From: Scenedesmus sp. ARA3
Lineage: Eukaryota > Chlorophyta > Chlorophyceae > Sphaeropleales > Scenedesmaceae
Length of the DNA: 30,408 nt
Direction: 5' to 3'
NCBI GenBank assembly: GCA_004335835.1
Contig: RWJK01001203.1
Span: 19,978-50,385, forward strand
Shown: positions 11,233-23,367 of the stretch, in pieces
How the letters are laid out: each line of letters begins with the position of its first letter
Position numbering within the stretch: position 1 is the stretch's first letter
Position numbers and translations under genes: made by a program
The notes under the pieces: generated by a model
Told to the model about the DNA's origin: nothing
What the model saw: the letters and a program-made list of their open reading frames with translations, nothing else
The model's database searches: none

Positions 11233-11305
11233 CAGACCCAGCAGCGCTGCGGGCAATGCGGCGAGCAGCAGCAGCAGGTGGCCAGCATGGAACATAGGCA
11301 CTGGC
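11063..11305 (+). repeat. Duplicated exon end flanking a perfect (CAG)30 tract
   Basis: The last 70 bases of the coiled-coil exon, including its TAG at 11129-11131, recur at about 11229-11300. Between the copies is an uninterrupted run of 30 CAG units at 11142-11231. The tract follows the predicted stop, so it should be 3' UTR rather than polyglutamine. If the stop were bypassed, the downstream frame would decide whether it codes Gln, Ser or Ala. Confidence 0.9.
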
Positions 11306-11438
11306 ACTGGGTTTGAATTACATCAACCTGTTGGTGGCAATTTGGGATGACTTTGTGACCTGGCAGCAACAGTAACCTTACTGACTGTGCTATTTGTTTG
11401 CACACTACCGTACGTATGTGGTATACTGTGACCGCATG

Positions 11439-11443
11439 TGTAA
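11439..11443 (+). terminator. TGTAA polyadenylation signal of the coiled-coil gene
   Basis: TGTAA lies 308 bases after the TAG stop at 11131, a usual 3' UTR length for green algae. It is the nearest one I see. Confidence 0.5.
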
Positions 11444-12139
11444 TGCACACGAACAGTACTGCAGCTCATGCAATTGGCAGCCAGACAATGCTTCACTGCA
11501 AAGTTGCAGAACAACACCGTAGTCTGTAGCGACAACAGCATCTGCTTACACAGGTTGAATAGCACATCACGGTATGTGTGTTACACAATGGGAACACAGC
11601 CCGGTTTCAACCAATGTCATCATCATCATCATCATCACGTTACCATGGCAACGTCGCCAGCACTTACACGTACCCCAACCAATGTCATGGCAGGCAACAC
11701 ACAGCAGAGCTTGCTCACGTGCACCTGACTCACTGAAGTGGCGACAACAGGCAAACACAAGACCACGTTTTCTGTAGAACAGTCAGCAGTGTCGTAACAC
11801 CCAGCTGCAGCTGCAGTGCAGCAGATATCTACATGGCTGTTTCAGTCGTGCACATGCAGCAGACCACCATAGGCGCATTTGCAGATGCACTCCTTGCCAC
11901 CAGCGTTGCAGCAGCAGAGGGCTGCTGCAGGCAGCATGAACATAAAATATACTACATCATCGGATGCATCGGATGCAGGCAGCATGAATATGGTAAATAG
12001 GATTTGGCGCAGGTGTGTCTTCATTCCTGACACACAGCAGACAACGCAGCAACACACACCACACCACCACCATCATCAGATTACCCACACATTACCCAAC
12101 ACAAACCACACCATATATAATACAGAGCGCCACACGTAC

Positions 12140-12330
12140 CACGCAGTGGAAGAGCCGGATGACTTTGAATGCCACCAGCAGCACCAGCTCCAGCNNNNNN
12201 NNNNNNNNNNNNNNNNNNNNNNNNNNNNNNNNNNNCGCCATGCACACAAACCCTCATGCACAAGACACGTCCACACTCAGTGGAAGAGCCGGATGACCTT
12301 GAATGCCACCAGCAGCACCAGCGTCAGCAC
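12140..12330 (-). repeat. Duplicated 3' end of the SNARE gene at an assembly gap
   Basis: The bases at about 12143-12194 repeat 12275-12328 (the end of the SNARE coding exon) with only a few differences. The first copy runs directly into the N run. This is either a tandem duplication or an assembly join of two versions of the same locus. Confidence 0.8.
12195..12235. other. Assembly gap (41 N)
   Basis: An unsequenced run of 41 N between two near-identical segments. The true length is unknown. Confidence 1.
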
Positions 12331-14775
12331 CACGATCAGGCTGAAAATGCACAGCCCGCCCTTCCAATTGCTGCTGTGCTTGAGCACGTGCCGCACGCGC
12401 TTTGTTGCTGCCCGCAGCCTGCTGTGTGTCACATCTACGTCCTCTTCCAGCTCCTCCAGCAGCCGGGTGTGCAGGTCCACCTCCTCGCCGATTGTCAGCG
12501 CGATGTGCTGCGTGAGCAAAAAACAAGTATGTTTTGGCAAGGTCACAGAGGTGCGGCAGTAGCAAAGCAGCAAATACACCCACAGAGGGGCGCAGCCATC
12601 AGCGCATGAGCGGCACAGCATGTGCAATCACGCATGACGCGGGCAGCACCATGCACACTGTCTTAATGTCGCCATGCCGGAACGGCAATGTCATCTGCTG
12701 CTGCTGTCACCAATACAGGCGCGTACAAATACACACTGCAACACTCTGCCAGTAGCAAAAACTGTCAACGCAGCACGTCATGTGGCTGCTTGTGAGACAC
12801 AAGTCCCTGTGCACACGACTGCTGCCCATCAACTGCACCTGTGCCACTCTCAAATGCTACTATGCCCACCTTTGTGCTGATGACGGTCTTCTCCATCTGC
12901 TCCAGCTCCTGGTCCTGCTGCTGCATCACCTGCTGCTGCAGCTGCAGCAAGCCCCGGTTGTCCAGCTCAGCAGTGGCCTCCGTCTCCTTTGCAGCACTGC
13001 GCTGCTGGCTGCCTGCAACAAGCGCCTCCCTGCGACAGCAGCAGCAGCAGCAGCACGGTCGCAAGCAGGCCTTGTGATAATGCCTGAGTTTTCAAATGTT
13101 CAATGCAGCCGAAGCAAACTACACAGCTGTACCATACCCTGCGTGCATCCATGCGTGCAACCAATAGAACCCAGTGTGCCGCATCTCATGGGGACGGCAA
13201 GCACCCTGCATGCCAGATCGCTTTTAGCTCGTGACAGCACACCAGCACAGGCACCTTTCACACCACACATCGCAGCCCTGCATGTCCCCACCTGTCGCTG
13301 TTCTGCTGGCTGCGTTTGATGGACTGCTGTATCTGCTCCCGCCGGTGCTTCAGCGCATGTAACAGGTCTCGCCGCCTGAAGCGCTCCTGCTCACTCCTGC
13401 AAGATACATGCACCGGGTGAGCAGTCAAACCAAGGACACAGACAAGTCACACAGCGAGCATTGTCGCAGGATGTGGGATGCTGCGCATGGACGCGAATGC
13501 ATGTGTAGAAACACGGCTGCTGAAGCGCTCCTGCTTGCTCATGCAGCAGGGCGTGCACAAGGGCAGCAGCAAAACGCGCGGGGCGTCACACAACCAGCGA
13601 GGTGTGTGCTGGTTGAGCTGTTGCTGGAGCACAGGTGCACCATCAGCCATGGCTGAGCAACACCACAGCTATAAGTGTGAGAACTTAGCAGGTTGCTGCT
13701 GGAAGCACAACCCAGATGCAAACCCTGCTGCTTCTGCACTCGCAGTGCTGCTGCGTTAGGCTAGCCCAGCGAGCACCGCAGCAATCTGCAGGCTTCAAGG
13801 GTCCCACAGTTGCCTGCAGCTGAACAAAAGGCGCACAAGGGGCAGCTGAACAAACACACGGTTTCCATCCATGCTGCTGCCTCGCCACTCACAGCGCTGC
13901 TGCATCTGGCGAGTCCAGCCATCTGAACAGCGTGTGGTCTGAACATGCGGAGCACACGGGGCAGCTGAACAACAAAATCAGGTCAAGCTGCTGTTTGCCA
14001 CTCACAGCGCTGCTGCATCTGGCGAGTCCAGCCATCTGAACAGCGTGTCCAGGCTGGTGCCCAGGCTGCCCAGCTTGCGGCGCGCACTGGCGGTCATGCG
14101 TGACGCCTCAGGGCCGCCATCAGGATGAGCCATGTTGCGTTCCTGCAAGCGGGAAATGGCAGGGTCACAAGGTACAAGGTGTATATGTGAGTGTGTAGAA
14201 GAGTAAGAGAAGGGGTTGAGCGAATTGCGCCGGTTGAGAGCATGCGATGGCTGTGCAGGAGATTGCGGTGTGCAGTGGTGCCAGGTGGGTCTGGTTAACG
14301 ACATAAAAGGAGCACCGCAACTGCTGGGGATGTGCGAAACAGAGTGCAGATGCCCAAGGATCTGCCTACCGGGCCAAGCACACTGGCTGTGCGACAAAAT
14401 AGGCAGACACGGCTTACAGCCCACTACCCTGTGCACGCTGATGGAATACTGGTGCTGTCTGTCTGCTGCTGCACATTGAACTGGAGCGCGCAGGTTGCAT
14501 GCTGCACAGTCGCTTCTGTAAGAGTGTCAGCCACAACAAAGCAGCTTCAGGCACTTGCTTTGCCCCTGGTTTGCAACAGACAGCCCACCTGTATGAGCTG
14601 CACTATCTCCTGTGTGAGGTCCTTGCATTTCTCATACTCCTTGAGCCACGCGTCCGTGTCCAGCCGAAATCCTGTGGAAACCACGATGGTAAGCATCATA
14701 CGCAGGCTGCAGCTTGCTGACGAGCTCTGTTCACAAAGCAAGGCAGGGCAGGGCAAGGCAAGCACCTGAGGGCAT
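12277..14775 (-). CDS. SYP5: SYP51/52-type Qc-SNARE (syntaxin of plants 5 family)
   Basis: Six exons on the minus strand: 14775-14766, 14671-14589, 14142-14006, 13396-13292, 13008-12870, 12507-12277. They total 705 bases, 234 residues, starting MPSGFRLDTDAWLKEYEKC. Residues 1-110 form the N-terminal helical bundle with the SYP5 signatures WLKEYEK and ARRKLGSLGTSLDTL. The SNARE motif spans about 138-200 and contains STKHIAL, typical of SYP51/52. A tail-anchor membrane helix lies at about 210-228. SYP5 proteins act as Qc-SNAREs in fusion at the trans-Golgi/prevacuolar compartment and vacuole. The length fits the family. Oddity: the zero-layer position, Gln in the family (LxLQTRL), is His171 here (VDLHTRL, codon CAC). 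The 13008 acceptor was chosen over 13012 because only it keeps frame. Confidence 0.95.
13513..13934 (-). repeat. Partial copies of two SNARE exons in intron 3
   Basis: Bases 13886-13934 copy 13998-14046 exactly or nearly so (exon end plus the GTGAG donor of exon 14142-14006). Bases 13513-13543 copy the start of exon 13396-13292, with a damaged acceptor. On the minus strand the donor copy is downstream of its exon and the acceptor copy upstream, matching the pattern in the plus-strand genes. Confidence 0.8.
14143..14588 (-). other. SNARE intron 2
   Basis: A 446-base GT-AG intron between exons 14671-14589 and 14142-14006. I see no repeat of either exon and no other gene. Confidence 0.75.
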
Positions 14776-15354
14776 GTTGCTGCTCTTTTGCCGCGGCACT
14801 GGAACTCAAACAGAATGATCGGAACTACGACCAGAACCTGTCGCCAAGAAACACGACAGCAGGATACTGGTTCCTCCAGCCGTGAAAGAGTACGTAATCT
14901 TCACAGAACGAGGCGGGCGTGAACGAAACTGCCTTTACCCAGATGTAAGCATGCCGTTTGTTTCCAAGCTTACGTGCTTGAGAGAGTCCAACTCCTGCCA
15001 AACCCTTCTGCAGCGGTTCCCTCTTCAAACCTCGAGACAGCTCAGTGAAGTGAACGAGACGTTTTGTTTTCCAAAGTCACTCCAGGGACGATTGCGTTGA
15101 TGAACTCCTGCCATCTGCACGCCCACTGCGAGCATTGTTGTGCGCGCCTGGTCTCAACGGGACGATGTGATCAAACTGCCACCTTGCCTGCAAGTCACGG
15201 TAACGATCCTGTTCTGATTGGACTGAATTGAGTTGTCGTGCAGGGTGTGAAGCTGCTTCAACTTGGACAGGGGCTACTGCAGAGTTTACTGTGCTGGGCT
15301 AGCTGCAGTTGCTTCAGCTCTACAAGTTAGGCTCTCCCGAGCAGCAAAGACAGA
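14776..15354. promoter_or_regulatory. Shared divergent promoter region, SNARE gene / EF-hand-p25 gene
   Basis: The two predicted start codons (14775 minus, 15355 plus) point away from each other across 579 bases, so both promoters and 5' UTRs must lie here unless upstream non-coding exons exist. I see no clear TATA box or repeated element. Regulation cannot be read from the sequence. Confidence 0.5.
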
Positions 15355-16215
15355 ATGGCTGGAGTATATGGTGCACCGGCTTCGGTGAGCCATCAGCAGA
15401 GGATGCCCTGTGCACCTGAGCGTTGTCTTGCTGCACCTGCGCCTACTGCTGGCTTGCGTATGGCGCTGGACAAAAATAGCCTGTCAAGCTTGCTTTGCTG
15501 CACAACATAATCCATCAATAGCTGCTCTGCATGCAGTTGCACCGTGGTCATTCAGCAGGCTGCTCACTATCACGGTCCTAATATCCTGATGTCGTGCATG
15601 GCTGCTGAATGCCAACCTTAATCGTCCCGACCCCACTGCCTCTCAGGCGGTGCACGACCACGCGCAGGCCTTTGTGCCCTTTGGCGATGGCGCCACAGCA
15701 GAAGAGGTTGAGGCGCTGTTCAAGCGCCTGGGCAGGATCGGCAGCGGCCTGTTTGAGCTGCTGCAGAAGTGCCCATCCATGGGCAAGCTGTTTGGTGCGT
15801 GGCGCGAGCTGCAGCTCATCCGTCAACATGTTGTGCACACTGAGCGTGCTGTTCCCGTATATCATGAGAGCCGAATCACGTGCACCCGACGTACCACACT
15901 TCTTACAGATGCATCCACAAAGCGGCGTATGCACAGGTGCTGCATCTCCGCAAACTGCCCAGCAGCAGATGGCAGCTCTGCGCTCAGCGAGAAAAACGCC
16001 AGCATGCTGCTTGGTGCAGCCTTCTCCTGCACCTAGTGCCAGGCCTCACTGGCCCCCAACTTGATGTGCATCCTGGTGTGCTGTACTGCGGCTTTCCTGC
16101 AGGCTCCATCAACAACCTCAACATGTTGGCCAGCATGGCGGCAGTCAACAGGGCCAGCTGCAGCAGGATCAGCACGCTTGGCCTGGATGTGCTGGTGGTG
16201 CTGGAGCACGCAGGT

Positions 16216-16259
<44 letters not shown>

Positions 16260-19200
16260 AGTGTTGTTCAAAAGCAGATGGCTTGGCTTGCTTGTTGCAC
16301 ACAGACAGGCAGCCCGTTGCTTCACTGCACACCTGAGTGCTGTAACAAGCAGCAGCTGCAGGTGTGCCAAGTGTTAAGACATCGCCTGTAGCAGCTCAAC
16401 GATGCTTGACCACGTGCTGCAAGATCACACACAGCTCAACATTATGTTCCACCACGCGCTGCATGCAACGCCGCAGGCCGCCGCGGTGCTGCTGTCGATG
16501 ATGGCGTGCTAGATGCGCTGGCCTCCTGCTTTGATGAAATCTGCAGCCTGGTGGACGGCTTCGTGAAGCAGGGTGAGGGGGCTTGCCCATGCGCTTGTTG
16601 AGGGGAGCGTTGGTATGTTCTGAAGTTTCTAAAGCATATGTACACACACTAGTGCCGACAGAAGGATTGGAATGTTCAGCCCTGTGGACGGCTTCGTGAA
16701 GCAGGGTGAAGCTGCAGCGCAGGACAGCAGGACGACAGCACTCAGGCTCGTGCCTGCAGTGGCATCACAACCAAATTGGAAAACTGCTGGTGCTGCTGCC
16801 GCATGTGGTGGTGTTTGTACACCAAACATAATATGCTTTGGCTTGTCTGCATGCTGTCGACTGCAGCAAGGTAAGACTGCCTTGGTGTGCTGTTGTCTCC
16901 ATGAGGACCACCCCCACCTGCTTGCTGCATCCTCATGCCGCCTGCTGAACGGGTCTTCGTTGCTGCTGCTCCTTTTCTGCCGCCAATTTGCTGCTGCAAT
17001 GTCCTGCTTGTCTATATATCAATCTTGCCCAGGCTGGCTGCTGCGCATGGCGTGCAATGAGCGCATGAAGGAGGAGTTTGACACGCTGACCTTGGTGCTG
17101 CTGATTTTGCTGCAACACTGCCGTGCTTGGGTGCTTTTTGTAGGCTGGCTGCTGCGCATGGCGTGCAACGAGCGCATGAAGGAGGAGTTTGACACGCTGC
17201 ACGAGGCGGTGCTGGAGATGCTCAAGGTGACAACAACTGGCTGCATGCAATCCCTGAAATGTTTATGAAGTGTTGTTAATGGTTGAAAGCTTGCACTTGC
17301 CCTGTTAGCATTGGTGCTGTAGTTGTGTTCGTAATCACCATCACTGGCTGCTGTCTTACTTGAGCAGTGTCTTGGTGAGGCTGCGCTCCTGGCTGTTTCT
17401 CTGTTGAGGTCCCGTACGACGCAGTTGGAGTTTGCAGCGCCGCCGCTGACATGCTGGGTATGCTCGTCATTGGCATCATAACATGTAGTGGTTGAAGCCG
17501 GAGCTGCTGCTGCTGCTGCAGGGTGAGGCGCTGACCACCATGCCTGACGGCCGCTCGCTGCCGCCAGCCAACTACAGGGACACTGTGCGCCCGCTGCGGC
17601 GCATGCTGAAGCAGATGGGCTGCGGCTGTCTGACAGCAGGTGCGGGCACATGCTGTGTAGTCCTCATATCATGATCGATGAAAAGCTGCTGCAGCAGCCA
17701 ATGCTGCGTGGTGTGGTGATTGCAGTTTTTGATGTGGAGCTGGGCGAAGACTGATCTGCGTGCAGGATGCGCGGGCAGGAGTGCCTGGCGCCAGCTGCAC
17801 TGCAACCAAGTGGTCTTGTCTATAAACTTGTACGCCACAGATGCTGCCAGGGCATTCTTTAAAATACACGCTGCCGTGTGCTGCTGGGAAGCCATCCGCT
17901 AAGCAGCCCTGCCTCAGACATGCCGTCATGGGACGCCATTGTTGTTGTTCCGCCCTGCTGCCTGCCGGCTTCCCGTGTCAATGGACTGCACTTGCTGCGC
18001 CGTCTGCTGCACCACCTGCTGCAACACTTGCTCTGTCGCCTGCCTGTTGTACCACCTGCTGCAACGCTTGCTGCACCCCGCTGCCTGCTGCACACCTGCC
18101 TGCTGTGCCGCCTGCTGCAGGTGTGTCCAGCCTGCATGGCAGTGAGGCATCGCTGACTGAGGTGGCTCGGCTGCTGGAAGTGCCCGTGGAGCTGCTGGCA
18201 GAGGAGGTGGCGCAGGTGCGCATGTGCTCCGTGTGTGCGTGCTGTATGTCTTCCTCAATGCTGCCACTCGGGTGCATGCACCTGTTTGGAGGTGTCTGTG
18301 GAGCTGCTGGCAGAACAAGTGGCGCAGGTGCGCATGTGATTTGTGTGTGATGGCTGTAAACGTCTTGGGGCATGCTTGTGTCTGCTGAGGTGGCCCGGCT
18401 GCTGGAGGTGCCTGTGGAGCTGCTGGCGGAAGAAGTGGCGCAGGTGGGTATATGTTGAATTGTTTGCAGGAACCTGTTGTCACGCTACCAGCGGCACTAC
18501 ATTGCACATGTGGATGCCTGCAACCTGACGTCATGCTGAAGTTCATCTGGTCGTGGCGGGCAACATGCATGCCTACATAAGTACTAAATACATGCAGGTG
18601 CCTGAGTCAGACCTGGACCTTGACACGCTCTACCACAATGCATCCACTATATTGCCATGCTGAAAAACAACCTTCCACAGCTGCATGCGTGCGCAATCAA
18701 CATAAGCATTACCTCATGCAGGTGCCGGAGTCAGACCTGGACCTCGACACGCTCTACCACAAGCTGATGCAGCCCACAGGGCAGCTGCAGGCGCTGCTGG
18801 AGCAGCAGCACTGCAGCATCAGCCCGGAGGTCAGCAGCAGCGCGCTGGGCGGTGCTGCTGCTGCTGCTGCCGGCAGCAGCAGGGCTGTCTCGCCTGGGTC
18901 AGTTGGCACACCTGCGGGGCTGTACGCTGACCTGTTCAAGTGGTACGACAGGAACAAGAGCGGCGCGATTGAAGAGGACGAGCTGCAGGTGCGGCACACA
19001 TATTGTAACACATATACTTAGTGTATAGTTTCTGGTGACAAGTATTGGTGACACTTGTTGAGTTCAAGATATCACACAACCAGCTGCCTTCTTGCTTGCG
19101 TAGTGTGTGCCTTGTGCCTTCCATGCGGTTGTTTTGCCGTTGTACTTGGGTGGCATGCAATCGGGGAGCTGCCCACCTTATGCTGCTGCTGCTGCTGCTG

Positions 19201-22200
19201 CCGGCCAGGCTGTGCTGGCTGACCTGGGCATGCTTGAGGGCAAGGGGGCAGGAGAAGCAGCGCTGTTCACGTCCAACCACATGCGCGTGGCAGACGCTGC
19301 TGCTGCTGCTGCCGGCGCTGGGCTGGGCTTTGAGGCCTTCTGCAAGTTTTATGACACCCTGGTCATGAACAAGGCGCGGCAGCAGCTGCGCTTTAAGCTG
19401 GGCCTGCAGGCAGAGGGTGAGTGGCTGACTGGCTTGATGTGTGATGCTGTCAATACGAGCAGCAAGCCTGCAGGGGGAGGGTGCAGCAGGCGCCAAGATT
19501 AACCGCTGAATGAATGACTCAAATGACATCGACCCTTCCAATGTCTGCTGGGCTGCCTTGGTGGTAGCCCTGATATGTGTGTGCCTGACTGCGTGCTGTG
19601 TGCTGTGTGCAGATGACCTGAAGGCGACCTTTGTGAGCTTTGCCTCCTTTGGAAACAGGGAGGTGAGCAGCAGCGCACTGTGCGTTGCACCGCAAACCTG
19701 CCAGTGTGTTGGCTGCAGGGCTCTGCATGCAAGCAACCCACAACCATCTGCTTTTTACATGCCGTATCTATGCAGCTGTAGCATGGCTGCAACCAAATGA
19801 ACACAAGCGTCATGTGATGTCGTGCCACTCGGGCGGTGTGCCATGCTCAACAGCAGCCTATTCAGCTGCAACATGCTTCACGCTGTGCTTGCAGGCCTTG
19901 CAAGGGACTTCTTTTGTGCCGACAACACTGCAAACTTTGTTGTGCAAACCCAACTGCAAACCAACTCAGCTATGCGCAGTTCTGCCCTCTGCCATCTGTC
20001 TCTGTGCTGCTCTCGTTGCACAGCCGGTGGAGGAGATGGACGGCGCGCACTTCTAGAAGCTGTGCCTGTCAAACTGAAACTCATGTGCCCCTTGCCTGCC
20101 CTGTTCATGCATGTGCTGGCGTGCTCATGCAGCCGGTGGAGGACATGGACGGCGCGCACTTCCAGATCAGCATACCAATCCTGATGTGCTGCGCCTCAAG
20201 CCTTGTGGCATATACCTGTTTGCTGTCTGCATGCAGCCGGTGGAGGAGATGGACGGCGCGCACTTCCAGATCAGCAAATTAAGCCTCATGTGCTGCGCCG
20301 TGTTTGCATTTTGTCTGCATGCAGCCGGTGGAGGAGATGGACGGCGCGCACTTCCAGAAGCTGTGCCGCGATTGTGGGCTGCTGGGCCGCCACCTCAGCA
20401 CCACAGACGTGGACCTGATCTTCGCCAAGGTGCGGCGCCTCCATCAGTATGTGTTTATGCGGCAAGTATGCTTATGTGCTGGTGTGGTTGGGGTTTGTGG
20501 GCTGCAGGAAGCTCTGCGGCTTGCTGGGCCGCCATCTCAGCACCACAGACGTGGACCTGCTCTTCGCCAAGGTGCGCTGCCTCAAGTTTCAAGCGGCAAT
20601 GGTGTTGTGCTGGGTTCGGTAGAGTTTGTGAGCTGTATGAAGCACCGTTGCTTGCTGGGCCGCCACGTCCACACGGCAGACGTGGACCTGCAGGTTTCTG
20701 ACATGTGATGCTCTTCTTCATAGGGCCGTATGGGTAGTGGAGCCGGTTCTAGCTGATACTGCTGTCTGCCGCACACTGCTGTTTACGTGCCTGGCGCATC
20801 TGCACTCGCGGCTGCAGGTGCAGACCAAAGGCACACACCAGATCACCTAAAAAAATGCTGCTGCCCTGCTCCTGCCTGCCTGGCTGCATGCGCTGCAGGA
20901 GAAGAGCAAGGGCAAACTTGTTGCATAACTCTGACAATGCTGCTGCGCTGCTGCTGCCTGGCTGAAATGTGCTGCAGGTGAAGACCAAGGGCACGCGCAA
21001 GATCACCTTTGAGCAGTGCCTCACCGCACTGGCAGCCATCTCAGAGAAAAAGGTGCGCAGGTGCAGCCTGTGCTGCTTGGCGAGTGCATGCTTGGAGCTT
21101 GTTATTGAGCTGTGGGCATGCAGCGACACACGCTGCAGCGAGGCCAGCTGTGTGCTGGCATGGGTACAGCCAGCAGCGGAACTGTGAGCACGATGCTGTG
21201 CAGGCTGCAGCAGCACATGCAACGGCACACACAGCTGCACATGCCAGGCACTGAGCCTTCGCAGTGCTGCGGCTGTCAAGGCAGCTGCCTGAGTGCTCGG
21301 GTGCACCCCAGTCGCAGTAGGCTTTGATCTTCACTGAGACGCTCCGCGTGCTGCTGCTGCTGCTGCTGCTGCTGCTGTCGCCAGGTGGTGGTGTTTGAGG
21401 ACACTGTGGCGCAGGTGCTGGAGGCTGGCGGGCCCATCGTGCACGCCACCAAGGCAGACAGCGTGCGCCTGCACGACGATAAGGTAGGTCGGCGCCAGCA
21501 TCAGCAGCAGCAGCAGAGGGTTAAGTTTCCTGCAGGGAGTTTGCAGGAACTGCAGCTCAATGATGCAACTAGCCTTAAGGGTGTGCTGTTAGGCATCTCT
21601 GAGCCTTCCGACTGCACCATTCTGCTAATAGCGCCCTGGTCGTGAAGCTCACAGCGATTGCAGCCAACAGCATCGAGTGCCGACCTAGTGCTCTGCATGT
21701 TGCCGAGCATCAGCAGCAAGGGGTCATGGGCTGCAGCTGGGTGACGTGGATGAGGGCCGACAGGCGCCTGCCGTACTGCTATCGCTCTAGTCAGCAAGAA
21801 TCAATTCACAGAAAAGCCTCTTCACGGATGCATCCTGTCAACTTTTGCTGTGCTGTGCTGTGCTGGCCTGCCATGCAGTCGCTGTACACGGGCGTGTATG
21901 CGCGCGGCGGCCCAGTCACTGTGGAGCCTCAGTTTGACCTGTCGGCCTACCTGGACAGGTCAGCAGGCACAGACGCGCGCGGCGTGAAGAAGAGCGCAAC
22001 ACCCAAGTGAGTTGTGTTTGCGCGGCTATGTGCCATGTCAGGAGGAAGAGCAGCAGCGATTTTGAAGGTTGCAGCTGTCGTTGCTTCCAGACGCCTTGCA
22101 GGCAGCGCAGTTGAGCTTGTGCGAAGCAATCTGCATATGTCAAATTGTTCATTACATACCTTCGTCCAGGACACCAAATCACCCAGATATACAGCTTGCA

Positions 22201-23330
22201 AGCTGTGGGGGTTGTGCTGCAAGGGTGCAGTCGAGCTTCCCATCAGCATGCAGCATTCAACCAAACCTCAACCTCACAAGCATGTGCTGTATGCTGCTGC
22301 AGGTCTGTCAAGAAGGTGGTGGTGCTGGAGGGGGAGGCCACACCAGACAAGGCTGCTGCTGCCAGCGCGCGCAGCAGCTGCGCTGGCGGCGCCACACCCA
22401 TCAGCAGCAGCAGGCGCGCCTCAACACACGGAGGTGAGCAGCACATCATGTGTTACGGACACGCTGTTTGTCTTGATGCTGCATCACCAGCACACAGCTT
22501 TGATGCAGCACAGCATGAGCTTATACAGCTACAGATCGCAACACAGCAGATGCTGGTCCTAGCTAAGGATGTCAATTTTGTTGTCGCACACTCTCTGCAA
22601 ACCGTGCCCAGCTTCTGCTGTCCGCTGTTTGCTGTGCTGCTGGCTGCGCCCTGCTGCCTCATTTGGTATATTCGTGTCCAATGTATGCCCGATCTCATGC
22701 TGATGCAGGTGATCCGGCCACACCTTCTGCCCCTGCTGCCAGCCCCGCAGCTGCCACGCCCTTCTCAGAGCCCCGGCCCAGTGAGGCGCGCCGCCTGTCC
22801 TCACATGGTGGCGGCAGGGCAGCAGCAGCAGCGCCAGACAGCCCAGTTACTCCCGGCTGCTTACCACTGAGCAGTAGGCGCTCCTCAGGGGCAGGTGGGG
22901 CTACAGCAGGCATGCATGTCTGCTGTTCTGCATCATGTGTAACCCAGCAACCAGGCTGCTGCAAGGCTGCTCTGCAGCTTTGCAGCTGAAGACGAGCATG
23001 AACGAACACGCACGACTGCCCTGCCTGGTTTTTGTTTTGCAGCAGCATCGCCTGTGCTCATTACCGCCATCACACATGCTGTGTCTGCTGCTGCTGCTGC
23101 TGCTGCTGCAGGCGCTGCCCCAGTGCGCAGCTACAGCCTGAAGGACGTGCTCAAGGCGGCCTTAGCTGATGTGTCCCCACCCACACATGCTGCTGCTGCT
23201 GCTGCTTCTGCTCTGCTGCTGCTGCTGCTGCTGTTGTTGTAGGCGCTGCCCCAGTGCGCATTTCCAGCCTGAAGGACGTGCTGAAGGAGGCCTTAGCTTA
23301 TGTGTCCCCACCCACACATGCTGCTGCTGC

Positions 23331-23367
<37 letters not shown>

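Larger units (their letters stand above)
11132..12276. other. Intergenic region between convergent coiled-coil and SNARE genes
   Basis: Contains the (CAG)30 tract, two 3' UTRs, an ATC triplet run at 11617-11637, the palindrome CGTTACCATGGCAACG at 11638-11653, and the assembly gap. A minus-strand TGTAA at 11668-11664 is a possible poly(A) signal for the SNARE gene, about 610 bases past its stop. I find no gene here. Confidence 0.6.

Noticed and set aside
10999..11450. Polyglutamine, polyleucine or polyalanine protein over the (CAG)30 tract
   Set aside because: The tract follows an in-phase stop, and every frame through it is open simply because CAG, AGC, GCA and their complements are not stops.
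12254..12583. Alternative minus-strand frame over the SNARE last exon
   Set aside because: It lacks the SNARE motif and tail anchor that the chosen frame shows clearly.
15937..16075. An exon starting after ACAG at 15936
   Set aside because: The frame set by the previous exon meets TGA at 16062-16064, and skipping to 16103 keeps phase and the helical pattern.
15880..16377. Unspliced 165-residue frame over 15880-16377
   Set aside because: Only 16103-16213 fits between the donor at 15795 and the next exon in phase; the rest is Cys/His-rich and ends in the CAG tract.
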